From Parapedobacter tibetensis (lineage in GTDB: Bacteria; Bacteroidota; Bacteroidia; Sphingobacteriales; Sphingobacteriaceae): a stretch of DNA of 50,255 nucleotides. Each line of letters begins with the position of its first letter. The stretch's first letter is position 1. This document shows, in pieces, positions 1 through 7,466 of this stretch. The stretch is taken from positions 1 through 50,255 of the forward strand of contig NZ_JAMXBE010000009.1 in assembly GCF_024704835.1 (NCBI RefSeq), given 5' to 3'. Below the pieces are notes generated by a model. That model had not been told where the DNA came from. It saw only the letters and a list, made by a program, of their open reading frames with translations, and searched no databases. The position numbers and the translations under genes were made by a program.

Positions 1-1
1 G

Positions 2-121
2 AAACTGCCGCCCAAAGTGGTGGCGGTGGCCAAGTACCTCGCCCTCGCATTGGGCGTATTGGAAGCGGTGGAAAGCGCCGCCAAGGAAGGGGGCGACGAT
101 GAAAGCGAACCAACAGGTTAG
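2..121 (+). CDS. C-terminal fragment of an unknown protein (cut by window edge)
   Basis: Only the last 39 codons are inside the window, read in frame from base 2 to a TAG stop. The visible tail starts KLPPKVVAVAKYLALALG and ends in an acidic, glycine-rich stretch (EGGDDESEPTG). The middle is helical and mildly hydrophobic. Its last 23 bases overlap the start of the next small gene, which argues for translational coupling and for both belonging to one operon. I do not recognise the family. The partner resembles small phage-type membrane proteins, so this may be a lysis or prophage-remnant gene, but that is inference only. Confidence 0.5.
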   Translation, partial: KLPPKVVAVAKYLALALGVLEAVESAAKEGGDDESEPTG

Positions 122-269
122 TATCGGCACCACCGGCGGTACGTTGCTGGGCATACTAGGCCAGTTGGGCCTGCACGATGTACTGAAAACCGCCGTGCTG
201 GCAGCCATCGGTGCGGTGGTGAGTTTCGGCGTAAGCCTGCTGTTGCAACGCTGGCAGCGGCGGAAATAA
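99..269 (+). CDS. Small single-pass membrane protein, holin-like
   Basis: This 56-residue ORF has an ATG start and a TAA stop and is too short for most gene callers. A glycine-rich N-terminal part (SIGTTGGTLLG, residues 8-18) is followed by a hydrophobic helix at about residues 29-50 and a strongly basic tail (QRWQRRK). That layout suits a small inner-membrane protein with a cytoplasmic positive tail, as in small phage holins or holin-like proteins. Similar short proteins occur in Bacteroidota genomes as hypothetical proteins (from memory). The start overlaps the upstream gene by 23 bases. A hairpin follows directly. Holin function is a guess. Confidence 0.55.
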   Translation: MKANQQVSIGTTGGTLLGILGQLGLHDVLKTAVLAAIGAVVSFGVSLLLQRWQRRK

Positions 270-276
270 TAAAAAC

Positions 277-300
277 AGGGGGTGGCATACGCCGCCCCCT
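277..300. terminator. GC-rich hairpin after the small membrane gene
   Basis: AGGGGGTGGC pairs with GCCGCCCCCT around a 4-base loop, with one G-T pair. It begins 7 bases after the stop codon at 269. There is no T-run on the plus strand. On the minus strand the stem is followed by a T-rich stretch, so it may act better in that direction. Confidence 0.5.
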
Positions 301-351
301 AAATTGGATTATCCATTTTGTTGAGATTGGATTACAAATACAATCCAATTT
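301..351. repeat. ATTGGATT direct and inverted repeats
   Basis: AAATTGGATT (301-310) is repeated as ATTGGATT (326-333) and appears inverted as AATCCAATTT (342-351). The outer pair forms a perfect 10-base inverted repeat with a 31-base spacer. It lies between the holin-like gene and the GNAT gene. It could be a protein-binding site or a scar of a mobile element boundary. No function can be assigned from sequence alone. Confidence 0.45.
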
Positions 352-448
352 AACGTAATTTTGATGCAAAAAGGATAATAGACTTGCTTATGCCGTGTGG
401 ACAGGAATTGGTGCGGCGGGATTGAAGACCATCCAATAGTGAAAAAAT

Positions 449-979
449 ATGGTGCGTATAAAAACCGAAAAAGTAACGCTAAACGACATTGAGCAGTTAC
501 AAACGATAGGTAGGCAAACATTTTACGAAACTTTTTCGGCGGGGAACACCAAAGAAAACATGGCAACGTATTTAGACGAGGGCTTTTCCATGGAGAAATT
601 GACTGCCGAACTCAACACCGAAAATTCAGAATTTTATTTTGCCTTGATTGATGATAAGGTAACCGGTTATTTAAAACTGAATGTTGGGCAATCGCAAACG
701 GAAATAAAAAATGATTTGGCTCTTGAAATTGAGAGGATTTACGTGCTAAAAGAGTTTCACGGCAAAAAAGTTGGGCAGGCACTTTATGAAAAGGCAATGG
801 AAATCGCAAAGCAGAAAAGCGCCCAATACATTTGGTTGGGCGTTTGGGAGGAAAACCCGCGAGCAATCAGTTTTTACAAGAAGAATGGCTTTGTAGCGTT
901 TGACAAGCATGTTTTCAAATTAGGCGACGACGAACAGACTGATATCATGATGAAAAAAGTCTTGAAGTCTGACAAATGA
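449..979 (+). CDS. GNAT family N-acetyltransferase
   Basis: This 176-residue protein is the usual length for a single GNAT domain. It should transfer an acetyl group from acetyl-CoA to an amine in the cytoplasm. The acetyl-CoA binding motif A is visible at about residues 96-112 (RIYVLKEFHGKKVGQAL), and the C-terminal motif B is ENPRAISFYKKNGF at 135-148. The N-terminal pattern (TIGRQTFYETFSAGNT) resembles PaiA-type polyamine acetyltransferases, so a small polyamine or amino acid substrate is plausible but unproven. ATG 449 is the first in-frame start. The gene stands alone and converges with the SGNH hydrolase gene. An 8-base inverted repeat (994-1001 with 1044-1051) lies in the gap and may be a weak shared terminator. 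Confidence 0.85.
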   Translation: MVRIKTEKVTLNDIEQLQTIGRQTFYETFSAGNTKENMATYLDEGFSMEKLTAELNTENSEFYFALIDDKVTGYLKLNVGQSQTEIKNDLALEIERIYVLKEFHGKKVGQALYEKAMEIAKQKSAQYIWLGVWEENPRAISFYKKNGFVAFDKHVFKLGDDEQTDIMMKKVLKSDK

Positions 980-1084
980 CTTCAACATACAAGGCTTTCA
1001 GTCCTCTTGATAAAAAGTGCACTATCTCCACTTCCTGGGGGTTCTGAAAGCTCATTGTAATTGATTGTTCCTCCCTCTTCCGTA

Positions 1085-2167
1085 TTATTCAAAACCGGAA
1101 TACTTTTCCAGAATGTCTTGCATAGCTGGTTTTATCTTTTGCAGCATGCGATCAAAGCCCAAATCATTGGGATGCGTACCATCTGTGGTACCTTCATGGT
1201 CGTCGCCCAATAATCCCTCTGCGGTAATGAGATAGAGGTGGCGATCGGTCTGCTGTAGTTGGCTGATTTCGCGCAGGAAATTTGCATTTTGGGCAGCTAC
1301 CCGTTCGGCGATGGAGCGATTGAAATTACCTCCTTCGCGTACAATACTCTGAATGGCAATGATGGGTACCTCGGGATGTTGCGCGCGGATGGTCTTCACC
1401 AGATTTGCCGTACGCTCAGTGACCTGCTCCGGCGATGAATTGGGCACACAGTCAAGAATGAAGGCATCCATTTGCATAGTAGCAATCATTTCGGCTACGG
1501 CAGGTTCCATTCGTGCATTGCCGCTCACGCCCAAATTGATTACGTTGTACCCCGTTTCACGCGAAAGCCTGGCCGGGTATGCAAGCCCTGGCCGGCTGGC
1601 TGATGCGCCATGTACGATACTGGAGCCATATAACAAAATGTTTTTTTGAAAGGGATTTGGCTTCGCAATAAGATTAGCCTCCGGTTCCACGCCGATTTGC
1701 AAAGAAAGGGTCTCATCATACAGTGGCAGGTATAGTAGGCATTCCTTATCGCCTGGTGCCATGTTCTCCAGCACCATAAATTCATTACATTCATTTGTCC
1801 TTGGCCGAGCTACACCTGCATATTGCCACTGGCCATTACGCTTGATGTATAAATCCATTCCCTCATAGGCAATGGCCGTCATGTTATTGCCCGGAGCTCG
1901 TGGACTTGTGCACCACTTCACCCCAATTTGGGTACTGTTGGTACTGAAACTTACAGCCAGTCCCGCCGAATGCGTGAGCAAGTTTTTGACAGTCGGAGGG
2001 ATCGCTGGAAAAGATGCGGTATCCAGCCGGTGGTAACTGGGGCCATCAGGCAAGGCTTTGCCAATCAATGTCAGGTTTTGGGCATCGGTGTATTGGAGCG
2101 CTGCCATTTGGGCGGTCAACGAAGTGAGGTTAAAAAGAATAAACGCAATTATCAATAGTTTCTTCAT
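1085..2167 (-). CDS. Secreted SGNH/GDSL-family hydrolase
   Basis: The 360-residue product starts with a signal peptide (about residues 1-20, ending LTSLTAQ). Residues 25-170 form a beta-rich N-terminal domain of the kind found on Bacteroidota SGNH esterases, and 175-360 are the SGNH fold. The nucleophile block is GSSIVHG (Ser183). The block II glycine lies in NLGVSGNA (about 211-218), the block III asparagine in LDCVPN (Asn243), and the Asp-x-x-His pair in DGTHPN (Asp329, His332). All catalytic blocks are present, so it is probably an active periplasmic or surface esterase, for example on acetylated polysaccharide. The substrate is unknown. It is a single gene facing away from the gene-poor stretch that follows at 2168. 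Confidence 0.85.
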   Translation of the reverse strand: MKKLLIIAFILFNLTSLTAQMAALQYTDAQNLTLIGKALPDGPSYHRLDTASFPAIPPTVKNLLTHSAGLAVSFSTNSTQIGVKWCTSPRAPGNNMTAIAYEGMDLYIKRNGQWQYAGVARPRTNECNEFMVLENMAPGDKECLLYLPLYDETLSLQIGVEPEANLIAKPNPFQKNILLYGSSIVHGASASRPGLAYPARLSRETGYNVINLGVSGNARMEPAVAEMIATMQMDAFILDCVPNSSPEQVTERTANLVKTIRAQHPEVPIIAIQSIVREGGNFNRSIAERVAAQNANFLREISQLQQTDRHLYLITAEGLLGDDHEGTTDGTHPNDLGFDRMLQKIKPAMQDILEKYSGFE

Positions 2168-2708
2168 AGCTTAAGATATCATGGACGGCTGTAAATATAT
2201 AAAAAAATATACTGCGCTATTTTTGATTGGGTATACAGATTTCTCTTTTTTTTTACGCAGCGGACGTCAAGCAGGTTGGCTTCTTACTTCCCACTCATCA
2301 CCTTTTGACGGCCTCCAAGTTAATCACCCGATTAGAACAACAAAGAGCCTCCTTTTTCAGGGATTTCGCTTTTAAAAAACTACCCAGCGTCATTGCGAGC
2401 AAGAGCGCCAGAAAGCGATTTGGAGCGACCGCGAAGCAGCTCCGAAGGAAACCAATCTCATCATCAACCGGTAGATTTCAGCGATTTCTTCCACACGTCT
2501 AATCTCAGCACTGACCGCCAATATTGGCATAGCAGGTTATTTAGCATCACTGCCCGATGAGTTAAAGGAATTTTACAAGCGAGGAAACAATCGAAACCGC
2601 AAATAGGGGAGGTAGGTAGGAAATAGTATGCTCGCCGTTGAAAACGTATTAGATTAACGGAGGAACCATGCATCAGCCACCAATGAAAGAAACATGGAAG
2701 TGCAGCAA
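2168..2708. other. Gene-poor stretch with a REP-like element and possible decayed ORF
   Basis: No convincing gene lies in this 541-base region. Bases 2388-2460 resemble a dispersed Bacteroidota repeat. From about 2479 to 2608 one plus-strand frame is open and ends at a TAG stop, coding ANIGIAGYLASLPDELKEF followed by a basic tail. It has no start codon and looks like the tail of a decayed gene. The AT-rich part next to 2167 probably holds the promoter of the SGNH gene. Longer ORFs on the opposite strand overlap poxB in another frame and read as non-protein. Confidence 0.5.
2388..2460. repeat. REP-like intergenic element
   Basis: The stretch opens with CGTCATTGCGAGC and closes with ACCAATCTCA. 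This arrangement recalls the short dispersed palindromic repeats common between genes in Bacteroidota genomes (from memory). Internally GGAGC and GCTCC can form a short stem. Only one copy is in the window, so its repeat status must be tested against the whole genome. Confidence 0.45.
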
Positions 2709-4472
2709 TCACAACTTTTCTTTCAGGTGCTTGATGTTGCTTTTCACCGTGTCCATCACTTCGCCTATCTTTCCACTGAGCATGAGCTTGCCCATGGATT
2801 TTGCCATACCCACCATTTGTTCCAGCTCCACCTTTGGTGGCATGGCCAACGCATTCGGATTGGTGAAGACGTTGAGCAGGTAAGGACCGCGGTGGGCCAA
2901 TGCGCGCTGGACTGCCAAAGGGACGTCTTCGGGTTGGTGGATATTTTCGCCGGGGAAACCCATCGCCTGGGCGATGAGCGCAAAATCGGGATTTAGCATG
3001 TCGGTCTCGTTGTCTTCCATCCCTTCTACCAGCATCTCGAGCTTTACCATGCCCAACGACCGGTTGTTGTAAACGATGATGGTGATGGGTAGCTGGTATT
3101 GCTGGATGGTGGCCAGGTCGCCCATCATCATGGAAAGGCCCCCGTCGCCGCACATGGCGATGACCTGCCGCTCCGGGTAGGCTAGGGCCGCACCGATAGC
3201 CATGGGCATGGCATTGGCCATCGAACCGTGGTTGAATGATCCCAGCATCTTCCGGTCGCCCGTGGCGGTGATGAACCGCGCCCCCCATACGCAGACCATA
3301 CCCGTATCGACCGTGTATATCGCATCATGTGACGTGGCCTTATCGATGACATGCGTCAAGTATTCCGGCTGGATGTTGTCTTCGCTGCCGTTGTCGTCGA
3401 TATAGATGTGGTTTTGTTCTTTCACTTTCGTATACCGCAGCAGTTGTTGCTGCAGGAAGCCGGCATCGTCCTTCATGTCGAGCAGGGGCAGCAGGGCCTC
3501 GATGGTATCTTTTACATCGCCGCATAGCCCCATCTCCAGCCTTGCTCGTCGCCCGAGGTGCTCCGGCGCTTCGTCGATTTGCACGATCGTATTTTTTGTC
3601 GGCATGAACGCTTCGTAAGGGAAGTCGGTGCCTAGCAACAGCAGCAAGTCTGCCTCATGCATGGCATGGTATGCCGCCGCCTGCCCCAAAAGCCCTGTCA
3701 TGCCCACTTCAAAGGGGTTGTTCGGTTGGATGGCCATTTTGCCCCGAAAGGAATAGCCCACGGGTGCATTCAGCTTGCGGGCGAGGGCTACCACTTGCTG
3801 CCTGGCCTCACTGGCGCCGATGCCACAGAAAATCATGATCTTTTGATGGGCGTTCACCAAGCTGGCCAATGCGGTGAGCTCGTCGTCGGCAGGCCGGATG
3901 ATCGGCCGGGTACGGAATGCCTTGAGCGTTTGGCCTGTGGAGACGGCGCCCATCTCCGAAATGTCGCCCGGCAGGCCTACTACTGCCACACCTTTCTTGG
4001 CAAAGGCATGTTGGATGGCCGTATGCACGATTCGCTCTACCTGTTCGGGCCGGGTGATGAGCTGGTTGTATACGCTGCAGTCATCAAACAGCTTCATCGT
4101 GTCGGTCGCCTGGAAGTAATCCAAGCCCATTTCGTTGGTGCCTATCGTCGACGCGATGACCAGCATCGGCAGGTGCGAACGCTGTGCCTCGTAGGCGCCG
4201 TTGATGAGGTGTACATGCCCGGGGCCACTACTCCCCGCACAACAGGCAAACCCATCCAACTCGGCTTCAGCCGCCGCAGCATAGGCCCCCGCTTCCTCGT
4301 GCCGCACATGGATCCAATCGATGTTCTTACTGTTTCGCACGGCGATGTTGAGGTGGTTGAGGCTATCGCCCGTCACAGCATAAATCCGTTTGATACCCGC
4401 TTCTTCTAAAATGGAAATGATTTGATGCGCAACGTTTTTTGCCATGGCCTGTTTTTTTGATTGTGTGTTCAT
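2709..4472 (-). CDS. poxB: Thiamine-diphosphate-dependent pyruvate oxidase / quinone-linked pyruvate dehydrogenase
   Basis: The enzyme should decarboxylate pyruvate to acetate, passing electrons from FAD to membrane quinone. The N-terminal TPP-binding domain contains the conserved RHEEAGAYAAAAEA with its catalytic Glu and SSGPGHVHLINGAYEA. The central domain is FAD-binding and the C-terminal TPP domain has the GDGGLSMMMGDL...NNRSLGM metal/diphosphate motif. The last residues (KLMLSGKIGEVMDTVKSN) resemble the C-terminal membrane-binding segment of E. coli PoxB. From ATG 4472 it is 587 residues; a second ATG at 4445 (MAKNVAHQ) aligns equally well with the family. A further upstream TTG was not used. 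It is divergent from the beta-lactamase gene. Related acetolactate synthases are less likely because the N-terminal GDSLN pattern is PoxB-like. Confidence 0.88.
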   Translation of the reverse strand: MNTQSKKQAMAKNVAHQIISILEEAGIKRIYAVTGDSLNHLNIAVRNSKNIDWIHVRHEEAGAYAAAAEAELDGFACCAGSSGPGHVHLINGAYEAQRSHLPMLVIASTIGTNEMGLDYFQATDTMKLFDDCSVYNQLITRPEQVERIVHTAIQHAFAKKGVAVVGLPGDISEMGAVSTGQTLKAFRTRPIIRPADDELTALASLVNAHQKIMIFCGIGASEARQQVVALARKLNAPVGYSFRGKMAIQPNNPFEVGMTGLLGQAAAYHAMHEADLLLLLGTDFPYEAFMPTKNTIVQIDEAPEHLGRRARLEMGLCGDVKDTIEALLPLLDMKDDAGFLQQQLLRYTKVKEQNHIYIDDNGSEDNIQPEYLTHVIDKATSHDAIYTVDTGMVCVWGARFITATGDRKMLGSFNHGSMANAMPMAIGAALAYPERQVIAMCGDGGLSMMMGDLATIQQYQLPITIIVYNNRSLGMVKLEMLVEGMEDNETDMLNPDFALIAQAMGFPGENIHQPEDVPLAVQRALAHRGPYLLNVFTNPNALAMPPKVELEQMVGMAKSMGKLMLSGKIGEVMDTVKSNIKHLKEKL

Positions 4473-4600
4473 AGAAAGCAACACAACCAAAGGCGAAAGG
4501 TTTTGGAAAACCAAGCGTCGACCTCAATCGCTCCATTTTGCATCTTTTTTCCTTAGATTCGCACTACAAAACAAACTATTTACCATATAATCATAAACAC

Positions 4601-5434
4601 ATGGATATAAAAGCCTTGCTGCCAATAGGCGTGGCATTGATAACGACCCTGACCGGCTGTAATGAACGTACCCAAACACAAGCCGACGAAAGAAAAGAAG
4701 AAACGGTTGCCGCCTTTGACAGCTTATTGGCCCAGCACGAGCTTGACGGCACCATCGTGATTTACGATGCCCAAAATAAGCAGTACTACTCCAATGATTT
4801 TGAATGGGCAACGAACAAGTTTTTACCGGCCTCTACATTTAAGATCCCCAATACGCTAATCGCTTTGGAAACCAATGTTGTAGACCCAGATAGTACGGTA
4901 TTCTTTTGGGATGGCCAACCCCGTGCCTTTTCATCTTGGGAAAAAGACTTTACCTTGAAGGAAGCCTTTCAGGCATCTTGCGTAGACTGCTATCGGGAAG
5001 TGGCCCGCAACGTGGGGTTGGCCACCATGTTACATTACCTCGATACCTTAAATTACCCGGGTATGCTGGTCGATTCCGCAACGCTCGATAACTTTTGGTT
5101 GACAGGCTCTTCCCAGCTATCCCCCATGGAGGAGATTGACTTTTTAGAACGTTTTTATACCAAGCAATTGCCCATTAGCGATTCAACCTATGAGCGTATG
5201 CTGGATATATTCAAAATAGTGGAAACGGATAGCTATCGACTTAGCGGCAAGACGGGCTGGAGCATCGATAATAATGAAAACAACGGGTGGTTTGTCGGCT
5301 ATCTGGAAACAGGCGGAGAAGTGTATTATTTCGCTACGAATGCCGAGCCGGTCAACCAGGAAGACCTATCCAAGTTCATCCCGGGACGCATGAAGGTAAC
5401 GCGCGAAGCGTTGGCGCATTTGGGATTGATGTAA
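4601..5434 (+). CDS. Class D (OXA-type) beta-lactamase homologue, lipoprotein
   Basis: This 277-residue serine hydrolase has the class D landmarks in order: STFK with the nucleophile Ser78 and Lys81 (the residue that is carbamylated in OXA enzymes), SCV at 126-128, an FWL tryptophan motif before the omega-loop region, and KTG at 217-219. The second conserved box reads NYPG where most OXA enzymes have YGN. The start at ATG 4601 places a lipoprotein signal with lipobox LTGC directly at the N-terminus, so it is likely anchored in the outer or inner membrane facing the periplasm. An upstream in-frame ATG (4538) would bury the signal peptide and was rejected. It is transcribed away from poxB. Beta-lactam hydrolysis is likely, but a sensor or penicillin-binding role cannot be excluded without assay. 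Confidence 0.85.
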   Translation: MDIKALLPIGVALITTLTGCNERTQTQADERKEETVAAFDSLLAQHELDGTIVIYDAQNKQYYSNDFEWATNKFLPASTFKIPNTLIALETNVVDPDSTVFFWDGQPRAFSSWEKDFTLKEAFQASCVDCYREVARNVGLATMLHYLDTLNYPGMLVDSATLDNFWLTGSSQLSPMEEIDFLERFYTKQLPISDSTYERMLDIFKIVETDSYRLSGKTGWSIDNNENNGWFVGYLETGGEVYYFATNAEPVNQEDLSKFIPGRMKVTREALAHLGLM

Positions 5435-5487
5435 GAGGGTTAACATAAAGCGCTAATGCCAGCGTTAATAAAAGTAAGGAAACCATT

Positions 5488-6690
5488 ATGAATCACGCAG
5501 CGTTGGTAATTAATTACTTAGTGAAGCGGTTAAGCGCCGTCTTTTGTATGTTGATGTTGATAACCAACAGCTATGGACAGCAAAACGACATGCTTGACTT
5601 TCGCGTAGTGGAGGCCCCGGAATGGACGCAGCTATTCAATCGCGACTCCGGATGGATTGGTGGAGATGGGTTGTTTTCCATCCCACTAAATGGCGTGGAT
5701 ACCGTAGAATCCATGCGACATACGGAAACGCTCTTGGTGTTTAGCGATAGTTTTTGGGGAAGCAAGGCCAATGGAAAAATAGCTTCGGGAGGCCGAATGA
5801 CCAACAACGTGGTTGCGCTCATCCCAAGCGGTACGGTTGACAAGGAGACTATCAAATTTTACAGTGCCCATGATGCCGATTCACAACGAACGGCCGTTTT
5901 TACGCCCTCCACGCCGTCGGCTGAAACGGGAAACTACTATTGGCTTGGGGATGGGTTTGTAAACCGGGAAAAAGGCAACACGACCTACCTCTTTGCATAC
6001 CGCATGAAAAATACAGGCGCCAAAGTCTTTGGGTTCAAGGAATGTGGAAATGTATTAATCGCCGTTGACGAAAACGATAGGCCGCCCTTTGCGCGACATC
6101 GACAGCTTGAGACCCCTTTGTTTGCGGAGGAATCCGCAAATCAGGAGGCCTATTCTTTCGGTGCTGGCATTTTGGTAAACACGGCATGGGCTGGTGCTCC
6201 CAACCCCGATGGCTATGTATACGTCTATGGGGTGCGGGGCGGGGCCAAAGATTTACTGGTGGCGAGGGTGTTGCCCAGCGAAATGGAAGATTTTGAGCAG
6301 TGGGCCTATTGGAATGGAAAGGACTGGGATAAAAACATACAGCATGCGGCTAAGTTGACTTCCAATGTTTCCAATGAGCTGAGCATAACACCGCTTCCCG
6401 ATGGTCGCTTTGCACTTATATTCCAAAAAAATGGCATTGAACCGCTCATCGGGCTGCGGGTGGGAGAAAGCCCCATTGGTCCTTTCGGGCCAATCATTCC
6501 GGTATTTGAATGCCCGGAACCGGCACGTAAGAAAACGTTGTTTGCCTATAATGCCAAGGCGCATCCACATCTCTCCAAAAAAGGAGAATTGCTCATCAGC
6601 TACCATGTAAACTCCTTTGACTTCCTGAAGGATTTCAGTGAGGAGCCAGACACGTTTGCTCCGAAATTTATACGGCTGATATGGGAGTAA
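5488..6690 (+). CDS. Secreted beta-propeller-like protein (DUF4185/DUF5005 type)
   Basis: The 400-residue product has an N-terminal signal peptide (hydrophobic stretch about 12-30, SYGQ near the cleavage site). Its body repeats a pattern typical of five-bladed propeller proteins related to glycoside hydrolases: GGDGLFSIPL, LVFSDSFWG, NNVVALI, YYWLGDGFV, YVYVYGVRG, LLVARV, FALIFQ. The DSFWG segment resembles the DTW/DSW motif of DUF4185 (from memory). A clear AAGGA ribosome site lies 7 bases before ATG 5488, which is unusual here. It follows the beta-lactamase by 53 bases and could be co-transcribed. A sugar-binding or glycosidase role is inferred only from fold resemblance. Confidence 0.65.
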   Translation: MNHAALVINYLVKRLSAVFCMLMLITNSYGQQNDMLDFRVVEAPEWTQLFNRDSGWIGGDGLFSIPLNGVDTVESMRHTETLLVFSDSFWGSKANGKIASGGRMTNNVVALIPSGTVDKETIKFYSAHDADSQRTAVFTPSTPSAETGNYYWLGDGFVNREKGNTTYLFAYRMKNTGAKVFGFKECGNVLIAVDENDRPPFARHRQLETPLFAEESANQEAYSFGAGILVNTAWAGAPNPDGYVYVYGVRGGAKDLLVARVLPSEMEDFEQWAYWNGKDWDKNIQHAAKLTSNVSNELSITPLPDGRFALIFQKNGIEPLIGLRVGESPIGPFGPIIPVFECPEPARKKTLFAYNAKAHPHLSKKGELLISYHVNSFDFLKDFSEEPDTFAPKFIRLIWE

Positions 6691-6772
6691 AGGTTTAGCA
6701 AGCTGGAACATAGAGTGAGGGATTGAAAGGATGAAAATACAAAAACTGCATGGTAGACTTCGTTTTTTGTAG

Positions 6773-6789
6773 TATCTTCGTCTTGGAAG
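6773..6789 (+). promoter_or_regulatory. Candidate -7 box and ribosome site of the ECF sigma gene
   Basis: TATCTTCG at 6773-6780 is one base off the Bacteroidota -7 consensus TAnnTTTG. The expected -33 position holds only a weak match. GGAAG at 6785-6789 sits 7 bases before the ATG. The call is tentative. Confidence 0.35.
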
Positions 6790-6796
6790 TATACAC

Positions 6797-7378
6797 ATGC
6801 CCCACCATACTGAAATAACCGACCACAATCTTTTCCGCATGATACGGAATAAAGACCATGCCGCGTTCAAAGCGGTATATGATCGCTATTGGGAGCTGCT
6901 ATATAGGCATGCCATGCGTATGATTGGCGATGAAGAGGAAGTAAAAGACATCATTCAAGAGGTTTTTCTATCCCTATGGAACAAAGCCCCACAACTGGAA
7001 TTGCATACTTCACTATCCGCATATTTGTATACTGCCGTGCGCAATAGGGTACTGAACCTTATTGAGAAAAATCAGACAAGAAACAGCTACCGGACCTATT
7101 TGGAAGCTTCTTCCTCAGCCTACCATTGCATCACAGAAGACGATGTCCGCGCAAAGGAGCTCCAGCGCTTGATCGAAGCGGAGGTAAATAACCTACCCGC
7201 CAAAATGCGCGTGGTTTTCCAGCTCAGCAGAGAGGAAGATCAGAGCTATAAGCAAATCGCGCATAAGCTGGAAATCTCTGAAAAAACAGTTAAAAAACAG
7301 GTGAGCAATGCGTTGAAAGTCCTCCGGATGAAACTCGGCTCCCTCCTGTTGTCCCTATCTATTTTTTTTATCGGTTGA
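6797..7378 (+). CDS. ECF-family RNA polymerase sigma-70 factor
   Basis: At 193 residues this is a standard extracytoplasmic-function sigma factor. Region 2 spans about residues 20-90 (FKAVYDRYWELLYRHAMRM, then DIIQEVFLSLW) and region 4 about 125-180, ending in a helix-turn-helix (YKQIAHKLEISEKTVKKQV). The C-terminal hydrophobic tail (LLLSLSIFF) is common in Bacteroidota members. By position it should be held inactive by the FecR-type anti-sigma factor 88 bases downstream and, when freed, direct transcription of the susC-susD-tlpA genes that follow. The start ATG 6797 has a GGAAG site upstream. Confidence 0.93.
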   Translation: MPHHTEITDHNLFRMIRNKDHAAFKAVYDRYWELLYRHAMRMIGDEEEVKDIIQEVFLSLWNKAPQLELHTSLSAYLYTAVRNRVLNLIEKNQTRNSYRTYLEASSSAYHCITEDDVRAKELQRLIEAEVNNLPAKMRVVFQLSREEDQSYKQIAHKLEISEKTVKKQVSNALKVLRMKLGSLLLSLSIFFIG

Positions 7379-7466
7379 TTTTTTTCCGTTCGGCCTACTA
7401 CTATTCCCTAGGCTACCTGTCTTAATAGTATAGTCAAACAACAGGGCTCTTGCCTAAAGCGGTCGT

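Noticed and set aside
2227-2502. 91-codon ORF in the gap after the SGNH gene
   Set aside because: Most of it is translation of the REP-like element and AT-rich flank, and the composition is not protein-like.
2464-3288. 274-codon minus-strand ORF overlapping the end of poxB
   Set aside because: It runs in another frame of poxB, is rich in His, Arg and Gly with no domain pattern, and poxB has clear family motifs over the shared region.
3657-4409. 250-codon plus-strand ORF antisense to poxB
   Set aside because: It is a mirror-frame open stretch opposite the well-conserved poxB reading frame, with no recognisable motif.
4538-4600. Longer N-terminus for the beta-lactamase starting at ATG 4538
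   Set aside because: It would put 21 polar residues before a clear lipoprotein signal peptide, which must be at the N-terminus to work.
6253-6870. 205-codon minus-strand ORF antisense to the propeller gene
   Set aside because: It overlaps two plus-strand genes with clear features and itself shows no signal, motif or sensible composition.
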